A stretch of DNA of 64,000 bases from Strix aluco (GCF_031877795.1 NC_133934.1:46964725-47028724); one strand, 5' to 3'. Shown: positions 21,901 through 51,236, counted from the stretch's first letter. Translations and numbers: made by a program. The notes: generated by a model from the letters alone, not told the origin.

Positions 21901-24900
21901 ATTTCAAAACAACAGGTTCTTTGAAGTGGTAGAAACTATAGGGACAAACCAGATGCTTAAATATAGCTGTCCCAGGCTGTTGTTTCAAACTAATCCACCT
22001 CTCGTCGAGCTCTGAGCTCTACTTCACAGCAATTTCTGCTCCTGTCTCTTCTGTGCTGTCATACTTCTTTATTTTTTTCCTCCCCTCCTCCCCACAGTAT
22101 CAAGTTTCTTAGGGTACCACAGCTTGCATGCTTCAGGCATGTACCAGTGTCTTGGTATAACCTACTCGCTTGCATTAAACAGAGTTCCTTGCACTTAATA
22201 TCAAGATCAACCTGAAGAGAATAATATCTTAATGGCTGCATCATGCCAGTTTAACAACAAGAGATTCATAACACATATGAAAAGTACATTTTTGCAGTGA
22301 AAGTGAAACAATCTGTGTGATGGAGCAAGACAATTCTTATTTCAAAGAAGGAAAAAGTATTTAGAGGAAACAAGATAAACAGTATCTTCTCATGTTTGGC
22401 TGTTTAATAAATTTTTCTTAGTTTGTGGCCTGGTAGCATGAGTGAAAATAATTAGATGGTTAAAAATCCCAACAGAATAAAAACTGTCTCTCTAGGAAAG
22501 TGAAAGCATTAAAAAACCCCACCAACCTTTTAAGTAATAAAGACCACAGTTCCCTAAAACCCACAGTTCTACAACATACTTTGTGTGAGTAGTCCTTATA
22601 AAATGAACAATACATACCCATCTTGACAGTGTAACATTAAAGTTGGTTTAAGTGGTATTTAGCTTTGTTTCTTGAGGCCAGTGGTCTTGAATAATCCAGG
22701 GAGGAACTTCACATGTCTCTCAGGTGATCTGTCTGAAGTCAGAAGCTATGCAGGGGATTGAGCGTACAAGAAGCAGACAGGTGTTACAGCACGAAGTCAC
22801 ACATGTGGCTCTGCTTGCTAGACTGCTAGGTAGCAAGTGAAGATGCAGAGCTGGGCGTTTGCCCTCTTCAGTCATGACAGGTAAAATTAGTTGCCAACCG
22901 TACCTAACTGTCTGGTTTACCAAGTTATCATTATGGCTGTCCTGTATATATTAATAGCTTTCTGTATGGTTTTATAACCTATCTTTTATATGATGACTGT
23001 GATTTTTTTTTTTTTTTTTTTGTTCTCCCGATGCAGCATGATAAACCAGGGCTGCTGAGCATGGCAAATGCAGGACCTGGTACTAATGGCTCTCAGTTCT
23101 TTATTACAACGGTGCCTACTTCTCACCTGGATGGGAAGCATGTGGTGTTTGGCCAAGTGATCAAAGGAATGGGTGTAGTTAAAATACTAGAAAACGTTGA
23201 AGTAAAAGGAGAAAATCCGGCTAAGGTAAACAAAATCCAAAGCATTTAGGGAAGATGTTTATTCTTCCATTATATGATGTATATTAGTTTCTTCTAAATG
23301 CTTGGTGTAATGTTTAGAACTATTAAATGCTAGCCAGTTATTTTTACAAACAGTGTTAGTTTCCATTTTACTGTCCTTGTTAAGAGGCTTTTGTTCTTTT
23401 GCTGTAGATTTCCCCTGCACAAACAATTGATTTATTGTTCAACACAGTTGTGAGGGTGGAAGCCTTTAATCAGGGTGAAGGTAGAAATGCATAGCTAGAA
23501 GTGTAGGACGAGTGACGAAATTAAAAGGTGGAATTCACAACCCTATCTAAGCGATATGTAATTCTTGAAAATTTTCTGTCAGAAGTCGTTGTATTTCTGG
23601 AAAAGCAATCAGTATGTGGGCCATGTCAGTTTGTGGCTGTTTGAAAAATTAATACCTCTGTAACTTTAAAAGACTTGGCAGTTTAAGAAAGACCTGTCTT
23701 CTCTAATGTAGTAGAACTTCCATGTCTTGTGTTTTGCTGCAGCTCAGCTTGCTGCCAGTTCCTCTTCCAGCTTCTATGTGGAGCGTGGGTATGGTGTTCT
23801 TGGAATGCTGCTCCTCTGAATGCAACACTTTCTGTGTTAAAAGCCTTTTGAGGAGGATAGGCTAATGATCTATCTGATGGGTTTCTGAAATCAATGCACC
23901 CAAACAACAGATGAAAAAGCATTTTTACTGAATTTCAAAGAGCACTCAGTTGTTGTGGTTTTTTTTTTTTTTTTAAATTGTCTTAATAAGCAATACTGCT
24001 ATTTACACTTTATTTTTTCAGTTGTGCGTTATTGCAGAATGTGGAGAGCTAAAGGAAGGAGATGATTGGGGAATTGTTCCCCAGGATGGATCTGGAGATG
24101 CTCATCCAGATTTTCCTGAAGATTCAGATATAGACTTGAAAGATGTAAGTATTTTTTCTTTTAAGGTATTTTACAGAATGCAAGACTTGTAGGTAATCTG
24201 AGTTACATGGTGTCTGTGATGATGTTCACTAAGCCTTTTTTCTTAAGAATCGATCAAGGTCCTGATTAAGTGGTGACAATCACTTTTAGGAAAGAGAATG
24301 CTGTGGGAGGAGATTGCTGTCTCTTTTTTTCAGTGCTAATTGCAGCTGATTTCTTCCCCAGTAACTAAAGCCACAATTACTTACAATTATTACACTTACT
24401 TTTTTCTGTTCTTCATTTCTTTTTACTTTTATTTGTGCTGTAGTGACAAATTGCGATTACTAGAACTCCATCCTGCAGATAACTCAGTGTTATACCTACA
24501 CACTTTTTCTGTGCAACTTTTTAAATAACCACTCTTAAAATGATGTTCCCTCACTTACTAGAAATAATAAAGGATCAACCTTTTTAAAAGATTTGAGAAA
24601 GAGCTAGTCGTTCTCAATTCCCAGTAGCTGTTTGCTTTTCAGGTTGTTCAAACGGAAGGAAGACCTGTTGTTGAGAGTTAGTGAGGAGACAGGTGAAAGC
24701 AAGCAGCTCTTCTGCAGGTTTTTACTTATCATGAAAGTGAAATAGATAAACTGTGTAAATCAAACAATGATTTGTGAGAGGGAAAAGAAAGGGCACTGCG
24801 TGTGTAGATTCCAAATACAGAATTAGAAATAGAATAGTAAAAAACCATTACAGCTAGAAACCAGAAAGTCCTTGTATCTGGCTATTAAGAAACACTTCAA

Positions 24901-27900
24901 CTTGTGAAAATGTTTTTGGATAGCATTTGCTGTGGTTCAGAGTTGGCAGGTGCCTGCCTCCTTTAACTTTAAACTTGTTCATATAAACCAACTACAGAAA
25001 CCATGGTGACATTGGTCTCATGCTGTGATCTGGTTTTTTTCAAGGTTATTAATTCTAGTAGTGTAGAAGTGTAAACTGATAGTATTACAACTGGCAATAT
25101 ATACATTTGACAGAGCTTAAGACAACTGTGGTGTAGACAGCAGTAATTATAAACTGTTTACTGCCACTGGAAAAGTAACTTCACGCTTGAAATGTATGCC
25201 GTTCTGGAAATAGAAATGATGGATTTGATAAAGACAGACAGGTTCTTTTTCTTATTCCATAGATGTTTTAAGTGTTTTGAAAGAAGGAGAATTATGTTGA
25301 TATGACTTCTAGTTTGAGAGCATGCAGAGTTCAGGTGACTAACACCGTTTTGAGAAGCACAAGACAAAATCTTGGGAATAAGGCGGTCTTGGTTGAATAC
25401 TTTGATTGTTAGCATGTCTTCTTTTCCATGAATAATGGTCAACACCTTTATATATAGTTCTGCGTGGGTAGCAGCATTTAGGGGAAGGAGTTGAACTGCT
25501 ATGTTGTCTCTGGTATTTTCTCACCCTTTACACTGTAGAAAACCCATTAGGAATTTCATATGTCAGACTATTGTGTTACATAAAGCAGAGAATATTATAG
25601 CACTGGTTTGAAGCTAGTATTTGTCTAAAGTTGGAATATTTTTATTCAGATTTTATAATCTTTGAAAGAGGATGGACATGGGATCCTACTGTTAAACATT
25701 AAATAATTCAAGACTTCTTTCATAGGTACATTCATACTTTATATTTTCCATCTATTTTATTAGGTTGACAAGATTGTGGCCATAGCAGAAGACATAAAGA
25801 ATATAGGAAATACTTTCTTCAAATCGCAAAATTGGGCAGTGGCAGCTAAAAAGTATAGTAAAAGTTTACGGTAAGGCTATCATCATTCAATCAGGTAGTT
25901 CCTGTAACCAAAATTAATACTGCTATCAAGCAATGATATGTCCATTTAAAAAGTGCCTGTTGCTGTGCTCTTTTCTTCTCTTTTTTAAAAGAGGAGCCTC
26001 CTGAATCCAGAAAACATCTAATTGATTTTTAGCTACTTCTTCAAGTAGGTCTTCTACTCATTGCTAGGTAAGAGATATAGGCAGGAAGTATTGTTTAGAA
26101 CTAACGAAATGCTTCTTTTTTAATATACTTGCTGTGCTGGTGCATAACTGGGAAGAAAAGCACAATAGTATACTGGGTAGTTAATGGACAGGAAAGGAGG
26201 GAGATACTTCTCCGATTTCTAAAAACCGGTAGGTTTAGGAAATTGCTAAATTCAAGAGAGAACACCCCCAAATGGGACCCGTATTAATTCATTATGATTT
26301 TTTCTGAGGCTCCATACCATCATCCTGACTCCATGTATAATTCAGACTTGCTTTCAAAATCACAGTCTTTCTGCTTTTATTTCCATACTGCTTGTTTCTT
26401 CTTCTCATGCTTTTTGCTTTATGAGTATGAGCTGCTTCTAAAAACCTTTTTTTTTATACTGATCTTTATCCCTACCTTCTTAATGATCACTGGTTAACTA
26501 GCAGTAACAAAGAAAAAGAATTCAGGCATATTTAATGCTTCAGCTGAGTTTTTAACTTTCAAACAAATGAGGTCTTTCTGAAAGATAAAAATGACTCCTT
26601 TAATTACAGATATTAAGCCAAGATGCTACATCTATGCCTGCCCTCAGAAAGCCCATCATAGACCAACAAAAACCCCGAAGTAAATAGGATTTCTATGTAA
26701 ACCTTTTAGAAATCATACAGAAAAAAGGCTGGAATGGATCTTTAGGGACCTTTGTGTTGTGTCTGTCAGTTTCCTCTCCCTCCTTCTTAGGTAAATATCA
26801 GGTATAATTACACCATCCCTTACCATTAGCTGTCTTGCTCACTCTTAAGCACACCCAGCGAAGGCTCTTCCAGTTTGAGTAGACAGCTGCTACTTGGTGC
26901 TTATTTGTCCTTGTGGATGAAAATGATAGTAACTTTTCTAGACTAAACAAATCTGATCAATCCAGCTCTTCTCTATAGGTCATACTTTTGTGGACATGCC
27001 ATGTTACTGTATCTTAAAATCTAATACTTTAGGTAGGACAGTGTACTTTAGCTGGCACTTTGCCAAAACTGATAGGACTAGAATAGTCTTGTTGGGGTAT
27101 CTCCCATGTCTTCTGTACAGCTCGCCTAGTAAAATATCTGGCAATGCTGTTTTCCTTGTACTAACAGTAACCATTATAACTTTCTGTTCTTTTTCTTGTC
27201 TTATTGCTGCTTAACCAGTTTTAAAAAATGTATTTTATCTGCAAGAATTGACACTTTTTTTGTCAAAAAAGTATTACTTCCTATTGTCTCCCTTGATATT
27301 CATCTTAATAATTTCTTACTGAGTTGGAAGCTCTGATTTTATTTCCAGAATGGTTGCAGTCTTTCATGTTTTGGCATGATTTATAAATATTATAGGTATA
27401 TTCTGTTTGGTTTGAACATAACACAGTTTTGTATTCTCACTCTCCTTAGCTTTTTATCCTTTTCTGTCTCTTCTGGTTCTCATCTTTTACATGATGCCCA
27501 GCGAGTGGAAAAATCACTGGGACTGTGTCTAATTTACTTTTTAAGTATTGCTTATTTCTGTGATCCAAAGTTGTGTACAAAGCATGCAACATTCAAAAGA
27601 TAAGGCATGCAAAAATTGAACTTGCATAGGCACTGATCTCCAACGACTGCATTAATCATAGCATGCTTAAAATGTGAAGGTATGCAAATACATGCTTTTT
27701 ATTTTTTAAATAAAAACCACAGAAGTGCTATCAAGTAGGCCATTAAAAGAGTTAGAACTTTTGTATTCACAACAGACCTTTGCCACTTGAAATAAAAAGC
27801 TGAAACCATTAGCACATTGTAAATTAAGAAGAATGAGATACAGTTTGCCTATGAAACAGAGAAGCAGTAAATGATGTGGCTTAGTCCTGATCCAGTGTCA

Positions 27901-30900
27901 GTTTTGAAGTTCAGGAAAAAAGTCATGAAGGAAGACAGTGGAAAGAAGGTGGAGTTACTAATGCTCATAAACCACCCTCCTTTACAAAGTATAAGTTAGC
28001 TTCAGATTTTAGCCATAAATGCCTAAACTAATTAAAATATTACTGAGGGAACTGAAGAAGAGATGAGGCTTTTCGTGAGCGTGGAAGGTGCAGTGGTGAT
28101 GCTGACTTTTTGCCACTGATAAGCAACATGTTTTTTGAGAATAAACAGTCATTGAGATAAATTCTAATGGTTTCATGTCATCTAGAATAGTCCATTTGTC
28201 TAAGAAAAAGAATGCCATTAGTACAGTGGAGGACTAGGAGTTACAGGAGAACATTCATCAGTGAGTTCATCTTTTTTGTCAGGGTAGGTTTTATATATTT
28301 AGTTTAAAAAATAATTGTAGTAGTGGAATTGAAGCTGCTTTAAAAATACCAGCTTGGAGAGGCCAGTTCGCACATATCTGTGGAAAGATAGCTAAGGACA
28401 GAACAAGATGGAAGTTGCAAGACTAATACATGTTCTTTGTAAATCTGTTTTTCTGCAGGTATGTAGAAGCTTCTGAAACAGTGGCAGAGGAGACAGACAA
28501 ACCAAAGTTAAAGACTGCTGCTTTGACCTGTGTTTTAAACATTGGCGCCTGTAAACTAAAACTGTCGGATTGGCAGGGAGCCATTGAAAGTTGTTCAGAG
28601 GTAAGGCTAATGTTTAGTATTTTGCTGAACAATTGGCCTATATAGAAAATGGAGACTGAAACTACAAAGCTTTTTAATGGGACTTCTGACAAGCTTATGA
28701 TTTGAAAGTATACAAAGCAGAAGGCTGATTGTGAAGTTATTACTAACTTTCCAGTATGTGGTTTTTAAAAAAGATTTTGAAATTGAAATGACTCATTAGA
28801 AACAAACAAAAGAGGGCTGTTGCTTACTGCCAGAAAAAACACACACTGTCATTGTCAGTTTGGTTTGCAGAGCTAATTTTTATATTACAAAGAGTTAAGC
28901 TGTCTTTAGTGAAAGAGGAATACTTTTCTTGGGAAGGCTAGTACGAGCAAAACGTTTTACTTGCTTTTAGATTTGATGGTTTTGTATTTTATTAATTGAA
29001 GTGACTTTTCTAACTAAAGCCCTTTTGGGTAGGCTTCATGGTGAAATGAAACCAGTGAATAGGAAGAAAGAAAGAATAATAAATATGGAAATATTGAAAG
29101 ATAACAGAATTACAGGAACAGTGACATAGACATACTGACAGAATTTAGTACATTTGAGGAAACTTTAAATAATTCAGTAAAACTCTGAAATTTTGAAGGA
29201 AACAGAGTAAGGAATGCTCTTATCTGTTAGCAGAGGATCCTGAGCAGCAGATCCTAGAGCTTCATGCCGAAAGCAGGAGTCTTGGCTAATCTGTGTGTGA
29301 GGGGTCTTTAGGGAGCTGGCTTGCTTTCTAGCCTGCTGATGGAAAACTTTCATAAACCTATGTTCAGAATGGACAAATGGGGAATGAGGAAAGAAAAAAA
29401 ATAAGAAAACTGTGTAATGTGGTATCTGTCATTTAGAAAATGGTAAAAATTGAAACAGCATTTAAGTGTTACAGATAATCGTAATACTTGCCTTTGTGAA
29501 AAAAAACCCGCTGCTTCCTTTTTTTTTTAAGATTACAGAATTGTTACGTAAAGGTAACTCCATAGCTGTAATAGACTTCTGTAAGGTATTTAACATACAT
29601 CTCATAACAAAGTGTTAAACAGTGCATCAGTATTTTAATCAGAACACCAGTTTCCTAAGATTAACTAGTAGAGTTCAAGGTAATTGTTAATGAGACACTT
29701 CCTCTTTTATGATTTCTTAAGGCCAAAAGTGATTTAAGTTAGCAATCTGTAATACACACATTATTTGCTGTAAATAAGGAATTACAAATGCCTGAACCTG
29801 TACTAACAAACCTTGCTTTAAGGTAAACACAGTGGCCGAGCTAAAACAAGGAATGCTACCTAAGTGTACAGACACCTAATTTTCTAATTCTTCATACAGA
29901 AGAGGCTCTAAGCTTTATAGGAGACAGATCGGGATGAGCGCCCAGAGTAATACTTGCTTTATATTAACAGCCAATACTGAAGCGATTTAAAAAAATCTGG
30001 ATGCATCACCTAATGTCTATAATCCTAATTAATGATTTAAAGTTTATGAATTTATTAAGCCACATATACATGCAAAGAAGTTTTCTCTAATCAGTAAGAA
30101 ACTATATTCTTTAAAATAATTCAAAAAAAGACATGCTATAGAACTATCTGCAGGAAAGTTCTATAGTGTGTGCTTCACAGGCAAGAAAACAAAACAGCTA
30201 GCTGGCCAAATTAACCGAGGTGTTTTGAAAAAAGAATTAATCAAATAGTGGAACAATATCTTTGCCCCACCACTGTATTTCCTATTTTGATATTGTCATA
30301 TTAGAGCTGGCATATGCATGTTAGTGAAACCATTCAGCTCAAAAAAGGCGTAATGACTGGAACTTGGCAAGGTTCCTGAAGCATGAGATGGATTGCTTGT
30401 ATGTATCTTTCTAGCCTACAAAGCTTTACAGGAAATCTGTGTTTTCTTTATGACACCATTTATGGGTTTTTTTGGTGTGAAGTAAGGAGCTGGAATATAG
30501 AAAGTCGTACCGTGAGACTCAAGGTTAGGGTAATTTTAACTGCAGCAACACCTTTGCCTTGACAGAGACAGACACACACACACAGAGGTTCCATTTTATC
30601 CTCACATAGGCTGGTCTTTCACAGAAGACCACTTCTGGTGCAACAGTATTAAAACTGATTAGCTAGCTATTCAGTGTGCTACATTATAGCCTTCCTTTTT
30701 ACACAGTTAATGTTTTGACAGCTTACCCTCAAACCAACTGGGGAGATTGTCTGCTGGTGTGAACTGTACCATTTGTGGAGATGGGAGGCTGTGAAGTATA
30801 TGAAATGTTAATGTGACAATTTTATTAAATTTACAGGCTCTTAAAATAGATCCAGCAAATACTAAAGCTCTCTACAGACGGGCTCAAGGATGGCAGGGAA

Positions 30901-31676
30901 TAAAAGATCTCGATCAGGCATTGGTAATGAACACAGTATTTAATTTTTTTTTAAATCTAAAAATTTAATCAGAACATTAATTTATATTTCTCTTTTATTT
31001 AAGGCTGATCTTAAAAAGGCTCATGAAATAGCCCCTGAAGACAAAGGTAAAAATCAAGTTGTCTATAAATTCTTTACATTCTTAAAGAAAAGTAACCGGG
31101 GTAGTATTTACTAGGAAATCACACCAGTGTGATGCCTAAAATGCTAGCTTCTAACAGCTTAAACACTGATATATTGAGCCTGTAGTCCACCGAGGTGGAA
31201 AGTCTGTTTTTATACAGCAGTGATGCTTCTGTTGCGCTGGGAAACGTGCTTATGTAGGTCAAGAGCATGCCTCTATGTCATAGGGGTCTTACTAACTTTC
31301 TTATTTTCTTAGTCTGATTGGATAAGATTTTTAGCTCATAAATTCTGTGTTGGCACCAATACTGTGCTTGCTACACCCTCCTCTATCTGGTTACCTTACC
31401 AGGTGAAACAAAGTAAGGGACAAGGGGTTTTTTGCTGCTAGTATCTGACCTAATAGAAGATTAAATGCAGTTCTATTACCCATGTTATTTCATTTAAGTT
31501 GCAGCAGTGTGATCTGGTCGTGACATATTAGGAGACCTAATGTAAAGAGATTACTATAACTGTATCATGGATTTTCTTTTTAAGCAGCTATCCAGACAGA
31601 AACACTCAGAATCAAGCAGAAGATAAAAGCCCAAAAGGAGAAAGAGAAGGCAGCTTATGCTAAAATGTTTGCTTGA
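15871..31676 (+). CDS. PPID: PPID, peptidyl-prolyl cis-trans isomerase D (cyclophilin 40), complete CDS
   Basis: Cyclophilin 40 is a cytosolic/nuclear prolyl isomerase and TPR co-chaperone that binds the Hsp90 C-terminal MEEVD in steroid-receptor complexes. CDS joins 15871-15955, 17897-18037, 18491-18597, 23037-23225, 24022-24144, 25764-25870, 28459-28600, 30837-30923, 31004-31046 and 31588-31676: 1113 nt, 370 aa, the same length as human, with all introns GT-AG and no break. The cyclophilin domain covers about residues 17-183. Catalytic/ligand residues are R75, F80, M81, Q83, F133 and H146. H141 replaces the cyclophilin A tryptophan (W121), as in mammalian Cyp40, which explains weak cyclosporin binding. 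Three TPRs follow at about 223-340, and a basic tail ends YAKMFA. The start is fixed by family conservation (MSHPSP). It is divergent from FNIP2 and convergent with ETFDH. Confidence 0.96.
15956..17896 (+). other. PPID: PPID intron 1
   Basis: The first 0.8 kb is CpG-island sequence with several GC-box-like elements, a heat-shock-element-like site at 16126-16138 and a CACGTG at 16569-16574. The rest is AT-rich with no recognised repeat or gene. Confidence 0.7.
16126..16138. promoter_or_regulatory. PPID: Heat-shock-element-like motif in PPID intron 1
   Basis: The sequence GAACGTTCTCGAC contains two inverted nGAAn units (GAA-n2-TTC) and a third in the right phase with one mismatch (GAC for GAA). 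PPID is an Hsp90 co-chaperone, so HSF1 control would make sense, but this is inference. Confidence 0.35.
17897..18037 (+). CDS. PPID: PPID exon 2
   Basis: Residues 29-75 ([19 protein letters not shown]...GCPFHR), the first strand and helix of the cyclophilin domain, ending with the catalytic R75. Acceptor TTTCAG, donor GTAAGT. Confidence 0.95.
18400..18451 (+). repeat. 26-bp tandem duplication upstream of PPID exon 3
   Basis: Two adjacent 26-bp units starting TGAATT and ending GTGCCTTTCC differ at one base. The duplicated block is T-rich and lies 40-91 nt before the exon 3 acceptor. Confidence 0.9.
18491..18597 (+). CDS. PPID: PPID exon 3
   Basis: Residues 76-111 including [20 protein letters not shown], which carries active-site F80, M81 and Q83. 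Donor GTACTC. A 26-bp tandem duplication lies 40 nt upstream of the acceptor. Confidence 0.95.
18598..23036 (+). other. PPID: PPID intron 3
   Basis: The largest PPID intron, 4.4 kb. Several moderately long open stretches lie on the minus strand (for example 22059-22244, 20684-20887 and 19898-20131), but I recognise none and they do not join into a known protein. A 9-A run at about 21444 and a T19 tract at the 3' end are the only simple repeats. Confidence 0.6.
23037..23225 (+). CDS. PPID: PPID exon 4
   Basis: Residues 112-174 ([20 protein letters not shown]...[15 protein letters not shown]...GENPAK), the rest of the active site with F133, H141 and H146. A run of 19 T just before the acceptor serves as polypyrimidine tract. 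Confidence 0.95.
23226..25763 (+). other. PPID: PPID introns 4 and 5
   Basis: Two introns of 796 and 1619 bp flanking exon 5 (24022-24144). They are AT-rich with only short poly-T runs. No repeat family or RNA gene was recognised. Confidence 0.6.
24022..24144 (+). CDS. PPID: PPID exon 5
   Basis: Residues 175-215 ([17 protein letters not shown]...[12 protein letters not shown]): the last strand of the cyclophilin domain and the acidic linker to the TPR domain. Confidence 0.95.
25764..25870 (+). CDS. PPID: PPID exon 6
   Basis: Residues 216-250 ([20 protein letters not shown]...YSKSL) plus two bases of R251; start of TPR1. Confidence 0.95.
25871..28458 (+). other. PPID: PPID intron 6
   Basis: A 2.6-kb intron holding the diverged CR1 fragment at about 26711-27200. 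The remainder is AT-rich unique sequence with no gene signal. Confidence 0.65.
26711..27200 (-). mobile_element. Old CR1-type LINE 3' fragment
   Basis: In PPID intron 6 the plus strand reads like the reverse complement of CR1 3' sequence: ATCATACAGAA...GGCTGGAATGGATC, then TCTAGACTAAACAAATCTGA, TTCTCTATAGGTCATA and GGACAGTGTACTTTAGCTGG, all in the CR1 order. It is heavily diverged, so the insertion is old. It is 5'-truncated, with no coding capacity. The boundaries are approximate. Confidence 0.55.
28459..28600 (+). CDS. PPID: PPID exon 7
   Basis: Residues 251-298 ([20 protein letters not shown]...[13 protein letters not shown]); linker helix and TPR2, with the conserved LNIGACKLK stretch. 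Confidence 0.95.
28601..30836 (+). other. PPID: PPID intron 7
   Basis: A 2.2-kb AT-rich intron. A short (AC)n run lies at about 30570-30585 and small poly-T/A runs at about 29391-29402 and 29519-29529. Nothing else was recognised. Confidence 0.6.
30837..30923 (+). CDS. PPID: PPID exon 8
   Basis: Residues 299-327 ([20 protein letters not shown]...LDQAL), TPR3 with the conserved ALYRRAQ motif whose basic residues contact the Hsp90 carboxylate clamp in this family. Confidence 0.95.
31004..31046 (+). CDS. PPID: PPID exon 9
   Basis: A 43-nt exon for residues 328-341 ([14 protein letters not shown]) plus one base of A342; end of TPR3. It lies only 80 nt after exon 8. Confidence 0.93.
31588..31676 (+). 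CDS. PPID: PPID exon 10 (terminal coding exon)
   Basis: Residues 342-370 ([20 protein letters not shown]...YAKMFA) and stop TGA. The acceptor is a tandem AAGCAG; the downstream AG gives the residue count found in human. Confidence 0.94.
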
Positions 31677-31791
31677 TTTTTTTTTTCTAAACTTAAATCT
31701 ATGCACTAACTCATGCAAAAGGATAAACGGAGCTGCTTGTTTCATTTGCCCTTTACTGCAGTTTTCCGTGTTTACAACTCAGAAGTCTAAT

Positions 31792-31797
31792 AATAAA
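31792..31797 (+). terminator. PPID: PPID poly(A) signal
   Basis: Canonical AATAAA 116 nt after the PPID stop, followed within 30 nt by a GT-rich stretch (GGTGGAGTTGTTTTC). This gives a short 3' UTR of roughly 140 nt. Confidence 0.75.
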
Positions 31798-31977
31798 GAC
31801 AAATTGTTCAAAGGTGGAGTTGTTTTCTTTTTTTTAAGCTGTAGTAACTTGTGTTTTGCAACTTGAATGTGTTCCTAACGTGTAAATCAGTAGTGGTTGT
31901 GTTTTTGCAGCTTAATAGTGCTTCTTAAGAAGCTTGGTTTCACACCAAGACAATTCCAGGCAGTTTCTATTAGAGTT

Positions 31978-31983
31978 TTTATT
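31978..31983 (-). terminator. ETFDH: Candidate ETFDH poly(A) signal
   Basis: TTTATT on the plus strand is AATAAA on the ETFDH sense strand, about 635 nt after the stop. An ATTAAA variant at 32470-32465 is a possible proximal alternative. With PPID ending at about 31820, the two convergent genes finish within roughly 180 bp of each other. Confidence 0.5.
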
Positions 31984-32208
31984 AGAGCAGGCCTGTTTTC
32001 TTGTAAGAAATAAAAATATTGCTAGACATACAATGAAGATGCAAGTATTACACTTTTTTTTTTTAAACTGCTTGCAGCTGGGCTCCCTATTACCATCAGA
32101 GGGAAAAAAAAAATCTTAACTGTAAATTTGATATAAAATGTGTAACACTTAAAAGCAGTGACAGTTTTCTAGACTGATGTATTTTCCCTACTGCAAGGTA
32201 GGATTACA

Positions 32209-32254
32209 TATCACTCCAGATAGATCACAAATCACTCCAGATAGAGAAAATACT
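32209..32254. repeat. Short tandem direct repeat in the ETFDH 3' UTR
   Basis: Two copies of ATCACTCCAGATAGA, about 21 bp apart, lie next to a 13-nt poly-T run on the plus strand. They fall between the ends of PPID and ETFDH. Confidence 0.75.
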
Positions 32255-32616
32255 TTTTTTTTTTTTTAAGGGTAGGTACTGAATTCCACCATACCCACGA
32301 TTCTGGATATGGCTCCTGTTATCACTGAACTTCAGCAATAAATCCAAGATCCAAAGTTCCTTTGTCAGTCCTGAGAAGAACTTTCTTCTGCCTGCCACAC
32401 AACTCCTGTAGAGAAGTTCTATTTAAATAAGGCTAAGGTTTAACCAGAAGGCACCGACTTCCCATTTAATGCAACAGTTGTACCTAAAATACAGAATGGC
32501 ACATTAGTCTCAAACTCTTTTAACATTCAAGTCAGTGCTGTAATGACACTGCAGCATAAAATTCTCCCAACTTATTTGTTGGTGATCAGAAGTCACTGAA
32601 TAGATTTCCCATCAGT

Positions 32617-50894
<18,278 letters not shown>

Positions 50895-50965
50895 AGTGGC
50901 AGCGCGAGACCCCCTCAACACCCTCCGCTCCCTGCGCCCACCCCGCGCCAGCCCTCGTCCGCGCC

Positions 50966-50976
50966 GCGCCTGCGCA
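50966..50976 (-). promoter_or_regulatory. ETFDH: NRF1-type site upstream of ETFDH
   Basis: The minus strand reads TGCGCAGGCGC, a close match to the NRF1 consensus YGCGCAYGCGC, 72 bp upstream of the ETFDH start codon. Nuclear respiratory factor 1 drives many nuclear genes for mitochondrial enzymes, so a role at ETFDH is reasonable but inferred. Confidence 0.5.
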
Positions 50977-51002
50977 TTCAGCTGCCGGCGAGCTGACGCC
51001 GG

Positions 51003-51037
51003 CCCCGCCCCGCCCCGCCCCGCCCCGCCCCGCCCCG
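51003..51037. repeat. (CCCCG)7 tandem array
   Basis: Seven perfect CCCCG pentamers. Each is a partial Sp1/KLF box, and the ETFDH-sense strand is (CGGGG)7, able to form G-quadruplexes. The array lies about 109-143 bp upstream of the ETFDH ATG. Confidence 0.95.
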
Positions 51038-51045
51038 CCGGCAGG

Positions 51046-51058
51046 ACTACAGCTCCCA
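51046..51058 (+). promoter_or_regulatory. ZNF143/THAP11-type motif 1
   Basis: ACTACAGCTCCCA fits the ACTACAnnTCCCA core of the ZNF143 (Staf) / THAP11 promoter motif. It is in the middle of the ETFDH/C4orf46 divergent promoter. Confidence 0.6.
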
Positions 51059-51236
51059 GAGCTCCCGGCTCCTCACGGGGCGCCGGCTCAACCGGGAGGA
51101 ACGGATTCACTCCTCTAGTACTGGAGCGGGAGGTGCTCGGAGGAGGCGGGGCGGCGGATCGAGTCCCCTGTGGGGCGGCCATGCAGGCGGGGCGGCGCCC
51201 CAGCTGCTGCCGCCAGCAGGCACTGCGGCAGAAGAG

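Noticed and set aside
22081-22244. Minus-strand 61-aa open frame as a possible hidden exon
   Set aside because: It has no similarity I recognise and lies on the antisense strand of PPID intron 3.
24200-24270. TGATGATG followed by CTGA as a C/D-box snoRNA in PPID intron 5
   Set aside because: The spacing between the boxes is too short (about 45 nt) and there is no terminal stem.
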